A stretch of 64,000 nucleotides of DNA from Phycisphaeraceae bacterium (lineage in GTDB: Bacteria > Planctomycetota > Phycisphaerae > Phycisphaerales > Phycisphaeraceae): contig JAFIFY010000059.1 in NCBI GenBank assembly GCA_020831765.1, positions 1 through 64,000 of the forward strand, in the 5' to 3' direction. Of the stretch, positions 37,601 to 46,717 are shown piece by piece (position 1 is the first letter of the stretch; every line of letters begins with the position of its first letter). Both the position numbers and the translations under genes were made by a program. The notes below the pieces were generated by a model that was given only the letters and a program-made list of their open reading frames with translations, did no database searches and was not told where the DNA came from.

Positions 37601-37761
37601 AGGCGATCGTGTTCGGCGATCTCAACGATCCCAACAGCCGGGTTTCCAGGCTGATGCGGGGCAAGCGGACTTACGAAGTGCTGCGGGAGCTGAACAACCA
37701 GACCCGCGGCCGGCACATGGCCAAGGTGCGTAACCCGGCCTTTGACCCCTACGACGGATAA
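34630..37761 (+). CDS. actB: Alternative complex III molybdopterin-like/iron-sulfur subunit ActB
   Basis: ActB is a fusion of a molybdopterin-oxidoreductase-like domain (known to lack the cofactor in this complex) with a four-cluster ferredoxin-like domain. A twin-arginine signal ([17 protein letters not shown], residues ~46-62) is present. The C-terminal ~270 residues hold the iron-sulfur cysteines: [47 protein letters not shown], CTFC and CQQSCP. The GTG at 34630 overlaps the actA stop, and a TTG at 34621 is an alternative. At 1043 residues it fits known ActB proteins. Confidence 0.95.
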   Translation: [1043 protein letters not shown]

Positions 37762-37814
37762 GCGGATGAACGTCGCGTCGGGCCAATCCGACGCGGGATG
37801 GAACCCCGTAGACC

Positions 37815-39332
37815 ATGGCAACGCTCAACCCAGGCATCACGATCCCGCGGGATACCGCCGCGCCCGGCGGGCGGGAACCGGATAACTCCAGCGACGATCC
37901 GCGCGGCCGCGCTCCGCTGGTGCTGGGCGATAACGATTTTTCCAGTGTGACCGACAAGGTCACGGCCATCGCCCTCAAGCCCATGAACCAGACGCCCAAG
38001 GCGTGGTACGTGGCCTTTGCCATCTCGCTGGCCATGCTCAGCCTGCTGGGCGTCACGGTCGCCTACCTGCTGACCACCGGCGTGGGTGTGTGGGGCAACA
38101 ACAACCGGGTCGCCTGGGGCTTTGACATCATCAACTTCGTGTTCTGGGTGGGCATCGGCCACGCCGGAACGCTGATCTCGGCGATCCTCTTCCTCTTCCG
38201 CCAGAACTGGCGCACCAGCATCAACCGTTTTGCCGAAGCGATGACCATCTTCGCGGTGACCTGCGCCGGCATCTACCCGGCGCTGCACATCGGCCGGGTG
38301 TGGCTGGCTTACTGGATGCTGCCTTACTTCAACCAGATGGGCATGTGGCCGCAGGCCCGCAGCCCGCTGCTGTGGGACGTGTTTGCCGTGACGACCTATG
38401 CCACGGTCTCGGCGCTGTTCTGGTACGTGGGCATGGTGCCGGACCTGGCCACCTTCCGCGACCGGGCGAAGAACAGAATCGGCAAGCTGATCTACGGCCT
38501 GGCGGCGCTGGGCTGGAACGGTTCCAGCCGCCATTGGATGCGGTTCGAGCGGGCTTATCTGCTGCTGGCCGCCCTGGCCACGCCGCTGGTGCTTTCGGTA
38601 CACAGCGTGGTGTCGTTCGACTTTGCCATCTCCCAGCTTCCTGGCTGGCACACGACGATCTTCCCGCCGTACTTCGTCGCCGGCGCGGTGTTCGGCGGGT
38701 TCGCGATGGTGATCACGCTGGCCATCCCCGCGCGGCAGTTCTTCGGGCTCAAGGATATGATCACCATCCGCCACCTGGAGAACATGGCCAAAATCATGCT
38801 CGGCACCGGGCTGATCGTGGCATTCGCTTATGTATCCGAGTTCTTCGTCGCCTGGTACAGCGGCCACCACTTCGAGCAGTTCGTCTTTGCCAACCGCGTG
38901 GTCGGGCCGTATGCCTGGGCGTTCGGCGTAATGTTCTTCTGCAACGTGATCGCCCCGCAGGCGCTCTGGTTCAAGGCCATGCGGACCAATATCTGGGTGC
39001 TGCTGGCCGTGGCCATGTGCGTCAATGTGGGCATGTGGTTCGAGCGGTTCGTGATCATCGTGACCTCGCTGCATCGCGACTTCCTGCCGGCCAACTGGAC
39101 GATGTACGCCCCGACCTGGGTGGATATGGGCATGCTGATCGGCAGCTTCGGCCTGTTCTTCACCATGTTCCTGCTTTTCTGCCGCTTCCTGCCCATGGTG
39201 GCGATGGCCGAAGTCAAGACCGTGATGCCCCAGTCCCATGTCGAGCATCACGGAGACTACGCCGGCGACTACCACGGCGATTACGGCCAGACCGATGATG
39301 AATCAGCCAACGACAAGGAGGATCAGCCCTGA
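37815..39332 (+). CDS. actC: Alternative complex III quinol-binding membrane subunit ActC (NrfD family)
   Basis: ActC is a polytopic NrfD/PsrC-type protein that binds and oxidises quinol. Ten hydrophobic helices are apparent between residues ~65 and 470, with family sequences such as [37 protein letters not shown] and [37 protein letters not shown]. The C-terminal tail is rich in His, Asp and Tyr. It follows actB by 53 bases, and its stop overlaps the actD start (TGATG). Confidence 0.95.
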   Translation: MATLNPGITIPRDTAAPGGREPDNSSDDPRGRAPLVLGDNDFSSVTDKVTAIALKPMNQTPKAWYVAFAISLAMLSLLGVTVAYLLTTGVGVWGNNNRVAWGFDIINFVFWVGIGHAGTLISAILFLFRQNWRTSINRFAEAMTIFAVTCAGIYPALHIGRVWLAYWMLPYFNQMGMWPQARSPLLWDVFAVTTYATVSALFWYVGMVPDLATFRDRAKNRIGKLIYGLAALGWNGSSRHWMRFERAYLLLAALATPLVLSVHSVVSFDFAISQLPGWHTTIFPPYFVAGAVFGGFAMVITLAIPARQFFGLKDMITIRHLENMAKIMLGTGLIVAFAYVSEFFVAWYSGHHFEQFVFANRVVGPYAWAFGVMFFCNVIAPQALWFKAMRTNIWVLLAVAMCVNVGMWFERFVIIVTSLHRDFLPANWTMYAPTWVDMGMLIGSFGLFFTMFLLFCRFLPMVAMAEVKTVMPQSHVEHHGDYAGDYHGDYGQTDDESANDKEDQP

Positions 39333-39955
39333 TGCAGGATGCCGCCTCCCATCCCACGCCCCATGGTCAGGCCACCGCCGCCACTGAGCAGGCCTCCGCC
39401 GCGCCCTTTGCCATGCTGGCTGAGTTCGCCGATGTGACTTCCGTGGTCAACGCCGCCCGCAAGACGCGGGAGCAGGGCTACGTCCACTTTGATGTCCACT
39501 CCCCGCTGCCGATTCACGGCATTGACCGGGCGGTGGGTATCCGGCCGACCATCCTGCCCTGGCTGACGCTGGCCGGTGGGCTGGCGGGTTTCTTCGGCGG
39601 GCTGTTCCTGGTCTGGTGGATGAACGCGACGATGTTCAGCGGCGTGACCACCAGCCTTCAGGGTTATCCCTACCTGATCAGCGGCAAGCCGATCTTCAGC
39701 CTTCAGGCCAACATTCCCATCATCTTCGAAACCACCATCCTGCTGGCGGCTTTCGCCACGGTGTTTGGCATGTTCGCCCTCAACCGCCTGCCGATGCTGT
39801 ATCACCCGCTTTTCAAGAGCAGCCGGTTCAGCCGCGTGACCAGCGACCGGTTCTTCCTGGTCATCGAGGCGGATGATCCCAAGTACGACTCCCGCTGGAC
39901 GCGGGAGTTTCTGGAGAAGCTCGATCCGCTGTCGATCGAGGAAGTCGATGACTGA
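39332..39955 (+). CDS. actD: Alternative complex III subunit ActD
   Basis: ActD is a two-helix membrane protein (DUF3341) of the complex. The pattern matches: AMLAEFADVTSVVNAARKTREQGYVHFDVHSPLPIHGIDRAVG, then two helices (LPWLTLAGGLAGFFGGLFLVWWM and PIIFETTILLAAFATVFGMF) and the conserved NRLPMLYHPLF. The ATG shares one base with the actC stop, so translation is coupled. Length, 207 residues, is typical apart from a variable head. Confidence 0.94.
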   Translation: MQDAASHPTPHGQATAATEQASAAPFAMLAEFADVTSVVNAARKTREQGYVHFDVHSPLPIHGIDRAVGIRPTILPWLTLAGGLAGFFGGLFLVWWMNATMFSGVTTSLQGYPYLISGKPIFSLQANIPIIFETTILLAAFATVFGMFALNRLPMLYHPLFKSSRFSRVTSDRFFLVIEADDPKYDSRWTREFLEKLDPLSIEEVDD

Positions 39956-40009
39956 AACGAACATCGTCGCGGCTGATGAGTCGGCGTCGATGACTGGAAA
40001 GTAACACTC

Positions 40010-40762
40010 GTGAACAAGTATCAGCGAGAAACCCTGCCGGTTCCCCTGCCCTCGAAGCTCAAGAAAGAGCTTCTGCTGGGTGCGCCGCCGTTCTGGCTGG
40101 TGAGCGGTGTGGTGATCGCGGTGCTGCTGAGTCTGGTGCCGCTGTCGCTGCTGCTGCGGGCGCGGGTGACCACCAGCGAGCATCCCCGGATGCACCTGAT
40201 CCAGGACATGGGCGTGCAGCCGAGCTTCGGCCCGCAGGCGGCCAGCCCGGTCTTCGCCGATGGCCGGGCGATGCGTCCGCCGCCGCCGGGCACCGTGGCC
40301 GTGGGCCAGCTTCGCGAGGATGACCACTATTACCGCGGCTTCGTCTGGGAGCGCGATGAAGAGGGCCGCCTGCGACAGCGGTTCTTCAACGAGCTTCCCG
40401 ATCAGGTGGTGGTGGACAGCGCGTTCATGGAGCGCGGCCGGGAGCGGTACAACATCTTCTGCGCCACCTGCCACGGCATGGACGGACACGGCGACGGCCT
40501 GGTGACCCAGCGCGCCATGGAAATCGGCGGCATCGGCTGGATTCGCCGCGATCTGCTGGGGCCGACCTACGACCGCGAGAACTACACCGACGGGGAAATG
40601 TTCAACGTCATCACCCACGGCATCCGCAGCATGGGGCCCTACGGCAGCCAGATTTCCGTCGAGGACCGGTGGGCGATCGTGGCCTACCTGCGCGCCCTGC
40701 AGCGCTCCCAGCGCACGGGCATCGAAGACCTCGAGCCCGGCGAACTGGAGCAACTGCGATGA
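40010..40762 (+). CDS. actE: Alternative complex III monohaem cytochrome c ActE
   Basis: ActE is the monohaem cytochrome c of the complex. The GTG start leads into an N-terminal helix (FWLVSGVVIAVLLSLVPLSLLL) that anchors it. The segment RMHLIQDMGVQPSFGPQ is typical of ActE. The single haem site is C151-A-T-C154-H155, with a likely methionine ligand in SMGPYGSQI (RSMGPY). It lies in the actD-actF interval as expected. Confidence 0.93.
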   Translation: MNKYQRETLPVPLPSKLKKELLLGAPPFWLVSGVVIAVLLSLVPLSLLLRARVTTSEHPRMHLIQDMGVQPSFGPQAASPVFADGRAMRPPPPGTVAVGQLREDDHYYRGFVWERDEEGRLRQRFFNELPDQVVVDSAFMERGRERYNIFCATCHGMDGHGDGLVTQRAMEIGGIGWIRRDLLGPTYDRENYTDGEMFNVITHGIRSMGPYGSQISVEDRWAIVAYLRALQRSQRTGIEDLEPGELEQLR

Positions 40763-40829
40763 ACGCGATGCGATGCCCGATCCATGCCCCGGCGACCGTG
40801 CCAACCGACTCGACTGACAGGAGTGGTCT

Positions 40830-42149
40830 GTGAGCAGTCCTTCGCCAAGTCCTGATCTGAGCAAGCAGCCGCTTCGGCTCGGGCCCGAATCCCAGGGCTG
40901 GATCCGGTTCTGCATCATCGCGGCGGTGGTGGGCGTGCTTTCGGCGGTGGCCCATCTCTTCCTGGCGGTGGATGGCGATAAGCGCTTCTTCCTGGCGTAT
41001 GTCGTGGCCTATGGCTTTATCCTGAGCCTCTCGCTGGGCGGCCTGTTCTTCGTGATGATCCAGCACCTGTCGCGGGCCGGCTGGTCGGTTGTCGTTCGCC
41101 GCCCGGCCGAACTGCTGGCGGCCAACATGCCGGTGGTGGCGCTGCTGTTCCTGCCCATCGCCGTCTCGGTGGCCATGGGTGGGGGTGAAATCTACCCCTG
41201 GGCACAGCCGGACTCCGCGGCCGTCGAGTACGCCGAGGAAGGAACCTTCCGCGAATCGCTGGCCGGGGTCGAGCACCTCTACCTGCACCAGGTCCTGGAC
41301 GGCCTGACCATGGAAAAGCGGCCTTATCTCAACCGGCCATTCTTCCTGCTGCGCTGGGCGCTTTTCCTGGCCCTCTGGATGTGGATGGCCCACTGGTTCC
41401 TCAAACATTCAACGCTTCAGGATGAGACCGGCGATCACCAATTAACCGTCAAGCAGGAGACCTGGGCGGGATTGCTGCTGTTGATCTATGCCCTGACGGT
41501 GTCGTTTGGCGCCTGGGACCTGCTGATGAGCGTGAACCCGCACTGGTTCAGCACGATCTTCGGCGTTTATTACTTCACCGGCGCGGTGGCCGGCACCCTC
41601 GCGGTGATGATCCTGCTGCTCAAGTTCCTGCAGGGACGGGGTTACCTCAACGAGGTGGTGACGGTCGAGCACTACCACGACCTGGGCAAGTTCCTCTTCG
41701 CCTTCGTCTTCTTCTGGGGCTACATCGCCTTCAGCCAGTACATGCTGATCTGGTACGCCGCGCTGCCCGAGACCACCGGCTGGTTCACCAACCGTGGGGC
41801 GACGGCCGTGCGTGAAGAGATGAACGGTTGGCTCTGGATCGCGATCCTCCTGGTCGTCGGCCACTTTGTCATTCCGTTCGTCGGGCTGATGTCCCGGCAT
41901 GTGAAGCGGAATGGAGGTGGGCTGGTGTTCTGGGCGGGCTGGGTGCTGGTGTTCCACTGGCTGGACATTTACTGGGTGGTGATGCCGGAGATGGGCCCGG
42001 CGGTGGTGCTGGGCCCGATGGAGATCGGTCTGGCGGTGGCGCTGTCGGCGGTGTTCGCCATCGGCCTGATCCGGCGGGCGTCGAAGGTGAACCTTGTGCC
42101 GACGCATGATCCGCGCCTGGCCGATTCGATCGCATTTGAGAACCTCTAA
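40830..42149 (+). CDS. actF: Alternative complex III membrane subunit ActF
   Basis: ActF is the second NrfD-like membrane subunit, paralogous to ActC. About ten helices are visible, with family motifs FVMIQHLSRAGWSVVVRRPAELLAANMP, HPHWFSTIFGVYYFTGAVAGTLA-type sequence and YIAFSQYMLIWYAALPETTGWF. It starts with GTG after a GGAG site. It completes actABCDEF, all on one strand in the canonical order. Confidence 0.95.
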   Translation: MSSPSPSPDLSKQPLRLGPESQGWIRFCIIAAVVGVLSAVAHLFLAVDGDKRFFLAYVVAYGFILSLSLGGLFFVMIQHLSRAGWSVVVRRPAELLAANMPVVALLFLPIAVSVAMGGGEIYPWAQPDSAAVEYAEEGTFRESLAGVEHLYLHQVLDGLTMEKRPYLNRPFFLLRWALFLALWMWMAHWFLKHSTLQDETGDHQLTVKQETWAGLLLLIYALTVSFGAWDLLMSVNPHWFSTIFGVYYFTGAVAGTLAVMILLLKFLQGRGYLNEVVTVEHYHDLGKFLFAFVFFWGYIAFSQYMLIWYAALPETTGWFTNRGATAVREEMNGWLWIAILLVVGHFVIPFVGLMSRHVKRNGGGLVFWAGWVLVFHWLDIYWVVMPEMGPAVVLGPMEIGLAVALSAVFAIGLIRRASKVNLVPTHDPRLADSIAFENL

Positions 42150-42212
42150 GGAACAGCAAGCTGTTCGATCGGCCCGCGCGGCCGACCCGGCTTGAACCTG
42201 GGTAAGCCGACC

Positions 42213-42668
42213 ATGGAAAACCAACCCCATCACGAGAAGCCCCCGCCCCCGGAAGCGCCCCCGCCCCCGGAAGCGCCCCCGGCACCGGAAGCAGCCCACG
42301 GCGCCACGTCGCCGCAACCGGGCGGCCATGCGGATGATGGGCACGGCGGTGAGCAGGCCATGGCCAGCTTCGGGCGCGATATGAACATGCCGCTGCTGGT
42401 CGTGGTTTCGATCTGCTCGGTCATTGTGGTGTTCGTTGTGATCGTCCTGATCCAGGTGCTCTATTACGATCAGCAGCAGCGGCAGGATGAGGCGAAGATT
42501 TACGATCGGATTCAGCCCGAGGTCGAAGAGGCCCGACGGGTGCAGAATCAGCGTTTGAACCAGGTTCGCTGGGTGGACCCGGATGCGGAAAAGGTTTCCA
42601 TTCCGATCGACCGGGCCATGCGTCTGTTCGTTGAGGATGAGACCCGGCGCCGCGCCCAGAGTGATTGA
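42213..42668 (+). CDS. Single-helix protein of unknown function between actF and the oxidase genes
   Basis: The 151-residue product begins with a Pro/Glu-rich head (PPPPEAPPPPEAPPAPEAA) encoded by the CCCCGGAA array, then a His/Gly-rich stretch (HADDGHGGE), one membrane helix (MPLLVVVSICSVIVVFVVIVLIQVLYY) and a charged coiled region (QQQRQDEAKIYDRIQPEVEEARRVQNQRL). I know no family name. It sits in the act-cox block, so it could be an assembly or linking subunit; that is inferred from position. A TTG at 42192 would add seven residues. Confidence 0.7.
   Translation: MENQPHHEKPPPPEAPPPPEAPPAPEAAHGATSPQPGGHADDGHGGEQAMASFGRDMNMPLLVVVSICSVIVVFVVIVLIQVLYYDQQQRQDEAKIYDRIQPEVEEARRVQNQRLNQVRWVDPDAEKVSIPIDRAMRLFVEDETRRRAQSD
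42247..42290 (+). repeat. CCCCGGAA array in the 42.2-kb gene, 18-nt period
   Basis: CCCCGGAA starts at 42247 and 42265, with a one-base variant CACCGGAA at 42283, exactly 18 nt apart. Here the core is read as CCG-GAA (Pro-Glu), a different phase from the copies in fliO. Confidence 0.8.
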
Positions 42669-42761
42669 TCACGGCTTGCGCCGTGACCGTGGCGGTGCGG
42701 CGGCCTATATTCTTCTGAATCGAATGGACCAATGGGCGAATCCGGGTGAAAGAAATTGGCG

Positions 42762-43661
42762 ATGAAGATGTCCTTCTCAGGAAATCGTGCTCTGATCATC
42801 CTGATTCTGGGATGCCTGGTCGCGGGCGCATCGGTCGAGCCTCTGAAGGCCGATGAGCCGGCCGACGATCCCATGGATCGTCCGGTCGGCCGGATACCAC
42901 GCGAGGTCGAGGAACTTCAGATCATCGACCGGCTCAATGAGTTGGTTCCCTTTGAAGCCGAACTGCGGGATGAAACCGGCCACATCGTTCGGCTGGGTGA
43001 TTTCTTTGAATCCGGCAAGCCGGTGATCCTGAATCTGGGTTATTATTCCTGCCCGAGCCTGTGCAGCCGCGTGCTCAACGGACTTCTGGATTCGCTGAAA
43101 GACCTTGAGTGGATGCCGGGTGAGAATTTCACCGTGGTGACGCTGAGCATCGACCATCGCGAGACGCCGCAACTTGCGGCGGCCAAGAAGGAAGCGTACA
43201 TGGCCGAGCTCGGCCGACCCGGGGCCGAAAACGGCTGGCATTTTCTGACCGGCAGCGAGCGGAATGTGCGCATGGTGGCCGATGCCGTGGGCTTCAATTT
43301 CCGCTGGGATGATATGCGCCGCATGTACGCCCATCCAGCGGTGATCATCATCGTCACGCCCGACGGCCGGGTGGCGCGATATCTTTCCGGAATCGTGTAT
43401 CCTTCGCAGGTGGTGCGACGCTCATTGGTGGAAGCGGCCGACGGCCGGATCGGCACGTTCGTGGACCAGATTTTCCTGGCGTGCTTCAGTTTCGACCCCG
43501 CGAGGGGCCGATACACGGTCGAGGCCATGTTCCTCATGCAGGCGGCCGGTTCGCTCTCGGTGCTGGTCATCATGACGCTGATCGGACGTTCGCTCTACCG
43601 GGAGCGCGTGCGTCGGCGGGCTGCGGGGACGTTGAACCCGGGGGCTGCGTCCGAGTCGTGA
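42762..43661 (+). CDS. SCO1/SenC-family copper chaperone for cytochrome oxidase
   Basis: SCO proteins deliver copper to the CuA site of subunit II. The thioredoxin-like domain carries the copper ligands C97-P-S-L-C101 and H191 (in MYAHPAVIII). An N-terminal signal or membrane segment (ALIILILGCLVAGASV) and a C-terminal helix (AAGSLSVLVIMTLIGRSLY) bracket it. It lies directly upstream of coxB, matching its job. The ATG at 42762 is preceded by a GAAAG run; a TTG at 42756 is an alternative. Confidence 0.93.
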   Translation: MKMSFSGNRALIILILGCLVAGASVEPLKADEPADDPMDRPVGRIPREVEELQIIDRLNELVPFEAELRDETGHIVRLGDFFESGKPVILNLGYYSCPSLCSRVLNGLLDSLKDLEWMPGENFTVVTLSIDHRETPQLAAAKKEAYMAELGRPGAENGWHFLTGSERNVRMVADAVGFNFRWDDMRRMYAHPAVIIIVTPDGRVARYLSGIVYPSQVVRRSLVEAADGRIGTFVDQIFLACFSFDPARGRYTVEAMFLMQAAGSLSVLVIMTLIGRSLYRERVRRRAAGTLNPGAASES

Positions 43662-43706
43662 TTGTTTGTGAATGGCGTGCCGTTGGTGCCGTGGAAACTA
43701 GACAAC

Positions 43707-44801
43707 ATGGACAACCCATCCATCAGTAACCAAGCCAGCCTCTTCCGACTGCTGCCCAGTTCCTCCTCGACGTTCGCGCCGGACCACGACTGGCTGTTCT
43801 ACTTCATCACGTGGGTTTCCGTGGCGGCGTTCGCCATCGTCATGGCGACGATGATCTATTTCGTGATCCGTTACCGCCGCCGCCATCCCGATCAGCGGGC
43901 GCAGAGCCGCGTCAGCCACTCGACGGGTCTGGAAGTCACCTGGAGTATCATCCCGACGCTGATCTTCGTCTTCATTTTCTGGTACGGCTTTAAAAGCTTC
44001 ATGGACAAAGCCAACCCGCCGCGCGATGCCTACACCATCACCGCCATCGCCTGGACCTGGGGCTGGCGGTTCAGCTATGAAGATGGCGCTTTTGAAAGCC
44101 CCGAGCTCTATGTGCCCAGGGATCGGCCGGTCCGCATCCTGCTGACCTCCCAGGATGTGATCCACAGCCTCTTCATCCCCGATTTCCGCGTGAAGAAGGA
44201 TGTGGTGCCCGACCGGCTCAATACGATGTGGTTCACGGCGACGGAAGTCGGCACGTTCCCGCTCTTGTGCGCGGAATACTGCGGCCGGGATCACTCCGAG
44301 ATGCTCTCGAAGGTCCACGTGCTGGAGGATCGCGACTTCCGCCAGTGGTTGTCTGAGGAACGCCAGGCGGCGGACATGCTGCCGCCGCTGGAGCTTGGCG
44401 AGCGGCTTTATGTCAATCTTGGCTGCGCAAGCTGCCACTCGATCGATGGCTCCTCGATCTCCGGCGGCGGCCCATCGTTCCTGAACATCTTCCGCTACGA
44501 GCGGCCGCTGCGCACCGGGGAAGCGGTGATGGCCGATGAGGAATACCTGCGCCGATCGATCCTCGAGCCGGGCGCTGAAGTGACGGCGGGCTACAACAAC
44601 ATCATGCCTTCTTACGCCGGACAGGTGAATGAACGCCAACTCGCGGCGTTGGTGGCCTTCGTCAAGGCGCAGAGCGATCGGCTGACGGCCGAGGAACTCG
44701 AGGCGCTCAAGAGGCTTCCTGAAGAGGATGAGGAATCGGATGAGGATGCGGCGGATGAGGAAGCCGGGGATGAGCAAGCGCAACCGGCCGAAGTCGATTG
44801 A
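43707..44801 (+). CDS. coxB: Cytochrome c oxidase subunit II with fused cytochrome c domain (caa3 type)
   Basis: Subunit II receives electrons. Two N-terminal helices (WLFYFITWVSVAAFAIVMATMIYFVI and LEVTWSIIPTLIFVFIFWYGF) precede the cupredoxin domain, with CuA ligands in DVIHSLFIP and CAEYCGRDHSEM. A C-terminal cytochrome c domain has C240-A-S-C243-H244 and a candidate Met ligand in NNIMPSYAG, so the oxidase is caa3-type. The tail is highly acidic. The start at 43707 (MDNPSIS) gives a normal head; a frame to 43662 adds 15 residues. Confidence 0.95.
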   Translation: MDNPSISNQASLFRLLPSSSSTFAPDHDWLFYFITWVSVAAFAIVMATMIYFVIRYRRRHPDQRAQSRVSHSTGLEVTWSIIPTLIFVFIFWYGFKSFMDKANPPRDAYTITAIAWTWGWRFSYEDGAFESPELYVPRDRPVRILLTSQDVIHSLFIPDFRVKKDVVPDRLNTMWFTATEVGTFPLLCAEYCGRDHSEMLSKVHVLEDRDFRQWLSEERQAADMLPPLELGERLYVNLGCASCHSIDGSSISGGGPSFLNIFRYERPLRTGEAVMADEEYLRRSILEPGAEVTAGYNNIMPSYAGQVNERQLAALVAFVKAQSDRLTAEELEALKRLPEEDEESDEDAADEEAGDEQAQPAEVD

Positions 44802-44883
44802 TGGCGGCACGGCCGCCTGATCGCCGCGCCATTCGTCCCGGACCCCGAATTCAGAAGCGGAATCAGAGAATCAAAGGTTTTTG

Positions 44884-46659
44884 ATGAGCGTTACCACGAC
44901 ACCCCCGATTACCGTCGGACATCGCCAGCAGCCTTCATCGCCCCCGCCGGGCTCGAATTACCTCAACGCCCGGCGAGGCATCATGTCGTGGTTGATCACG
45001 CTGGATCACAAGCGCATCGCCCTGCTTTACCTCTTCGGCGTCCTTGGGGCTTACTTTCTCGGCGGTGTTTTCGCCCTGCTCGTGCGGCTTGAGCTTTTCA
45101 CGCCCAGCCCGGTGCTGGCCGGCAGTTCGGAAAAGGCCTGGGAACTGTACAACCACATGTTCACGCTGCACGGCGCGGTGATGGTTTTTCTCTTCATCAT
45201 TCCCGCGATCCCCGCCATCATCGGCAACTTCGTTCTGCCCCTGATGCTCGGGGCCAAGGACCTGGCCTTTCCCCGGATTAATCTGGCCAGCTTCTATTTC
45301 TGGCTGGCGGGAGGCCTTTTCTTCACGTACGTATTGATCAAGGGTGTGCTCAATTTCACCTTCCCGGTGCTTGAGACGATCTGGGGCCCTGGTGGGCTGG
45401 ATACCGGTTGGACGTTCTACACGCCGTACTCGACCACCCTGACGCAGACCGCCGTGGTCGAGGCCACGCTGGGCGCGTTCATTCTCGGGTTCGCCTCGAT
45501 CCTCACGGGCGTCAACTTCATCGCCTCGATTCACACGCTCCGGCCCAAGGGCATGACCTGGTTCAGGATGCCCCTCTTTCTCTGGAGCCTCTACGCCACC
45601 AGCATCATCATGATCCTGGCCACGCCCGTGCTGGCCATCACGCTGCTGCTGCTGGCCGCCGAACGTGTGCTGGGGGTGGGCATCTTCGACCCGAACATGG
45701 GTGGAGACCCGATCCTCTACCAGCATTTCTTCTGGTTCTACAGTCACCCGGCGGTGTACATCATGGTGCTGCCGGCGCTGGGCATTCTCAGCGAGCTGAT
45801 CTCCGTCTTCAGCCGCAAGCACATCTTCGGCTACAAGTTCATCGCCATCAGTTCGCTGGCCATCGCCTTCATCGGCTTCCTGGTCTGGGGACACCACATG
45901 TTCGTCAGCGGCCAGTCGCCCCTGGCCAACGCCATCTTCAGCCTGCTGACGTTCTTCGTGGCCGTGCCCTCGGCGATCAAGACCTTCAACTGGCTGGCCA
46001 CGATGCACAAGGGCAGCATCAGCCTCAAGACGCCCATGGTCTATGCGCTGCTGACGATCTTCCTCTTCGTGGTCGGCGGTCTGACGGGCCTGTTCCTGGG
46101 CGCGATCAACACCAACGTACACCTGACCGACACCTACTTCGTCGTGGCCCATTTCCATTACGTGATGATGGGCACGGTGCTGTTCGCGTTCCTGGGCGCG
46201 ATGTATTACTGGTGGCCGAAGATCTGGGGCAAGATGTACAACGAGAACTGGGCGAGGATCGCGGCCATCGTCGTGTTCATCGGCTTCAACCAGACCTTCT
46301 TCTGGCAGTTCATCATGGGCTCGCAGGGCATGCCGAGGCGGTATGCGACCTACAGCACGCAGTACACCCGGCATCACCAGTTCTCGACGGTGGGCGCGTT
46401 TGTCATGACCGCCGGGCTGGTGATGGTCCTGGCCAACATGGTGCATTCGGTGGCGGTGGGCCGCAGAGCCCCGCGGAACCCCTGGGGCGGCAACAGCCTG
46501 GAATGGCACACGCCCTCGCCGCCGACGACCTTCAACTTCGACCGGACGCCGTATGCCGGCGATCCGTACAACTATGACCACTGGCGGTATGTTTCGGAGG
46601 AGGAGGGATATGTGTATGATCCGCCGGACAGCGATGACGAGGACATTACACGACCGTAG
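44884..46659 (+). CDS. coxA: Cytochrome c oxidase subunit I, A2 subtype
   Basis: Subunit I holds haem a and the haem a3-CuB oxygen site. Twelve helices are present with the metal-ligand histidines in [35 protein letters not shown] and [11 protein letters not shown]. Residues 286-292 are Y-S-H-P-A-V-Y. The glutamate of HPEVY found in A1 oxidases is replaced by the YS motif, which defines the A2 subtype, as in Rhodothermus and Thermus caa3. The ATG at 44884 follows a TTG codon; either could be used. Confidence 0.97.
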   Translation: MSVTTTPPITVGHRQQPSSPPPGSNYLNARRGIMSWLITLDHKRIALLYLFGVLGAYFLGGVFALLVRLELFTPSPVLAGSSEKAWELYNHMFTLHGAVMVFLFIIPAIPAIIGNFVLPLMLGAKDLAFPRINLASFYFWLAGGLFFTYVLIKGVLNFTFPVLETIWGPGGLDTGWTFYTPYSTTLTQTAVVEATLGAFILGFASILTGVNFIASIHTLRPKGMTWFRMPLFLWSLYATSIIMILATPVLAITLLLLAAERVLGVGIFDPNMGGDPILYQHFFWFYSHPAVYIMVLPALGILSELISVFSRKHIFGYKFIAISSLAIAFIGFLVWGHHMFVSGQSPLANAIFSLLTFFVAVPSAIKTFNWLATMHKGSISLKTPMVYALLTIFLFVVGGLTGLFLGAINTNVHLTDTYFVVAHFHYVMMGTVLFAFLGAMYYWWPKIWGKMYNENWARIAAIVVFIGFNQTFFWQFIMGSQGMPRRYATYSTQYTRHHQFSTVGAFVMTAGLVMVLANMVHSVAVGRRAPRNPWGGNSLEWHTPSPPTTFNFDRTPYAGDPYNYDHWRYVSEEEGYVYDPPDSDDEDITRP

Positions 46660-46717
46660 CTGGAAAGCGGACAACGCCGGCTGATGATCCCGACGGGTTC
46701 CCAGGGTTTCAGGTTTC

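Noticed and set aside
34633-37821. Very long minus-strand frames opposite actB
   Set aside because: They mirror a high-GC coding strand, contain no family motif, and the plus strand clearly encodes ActB.
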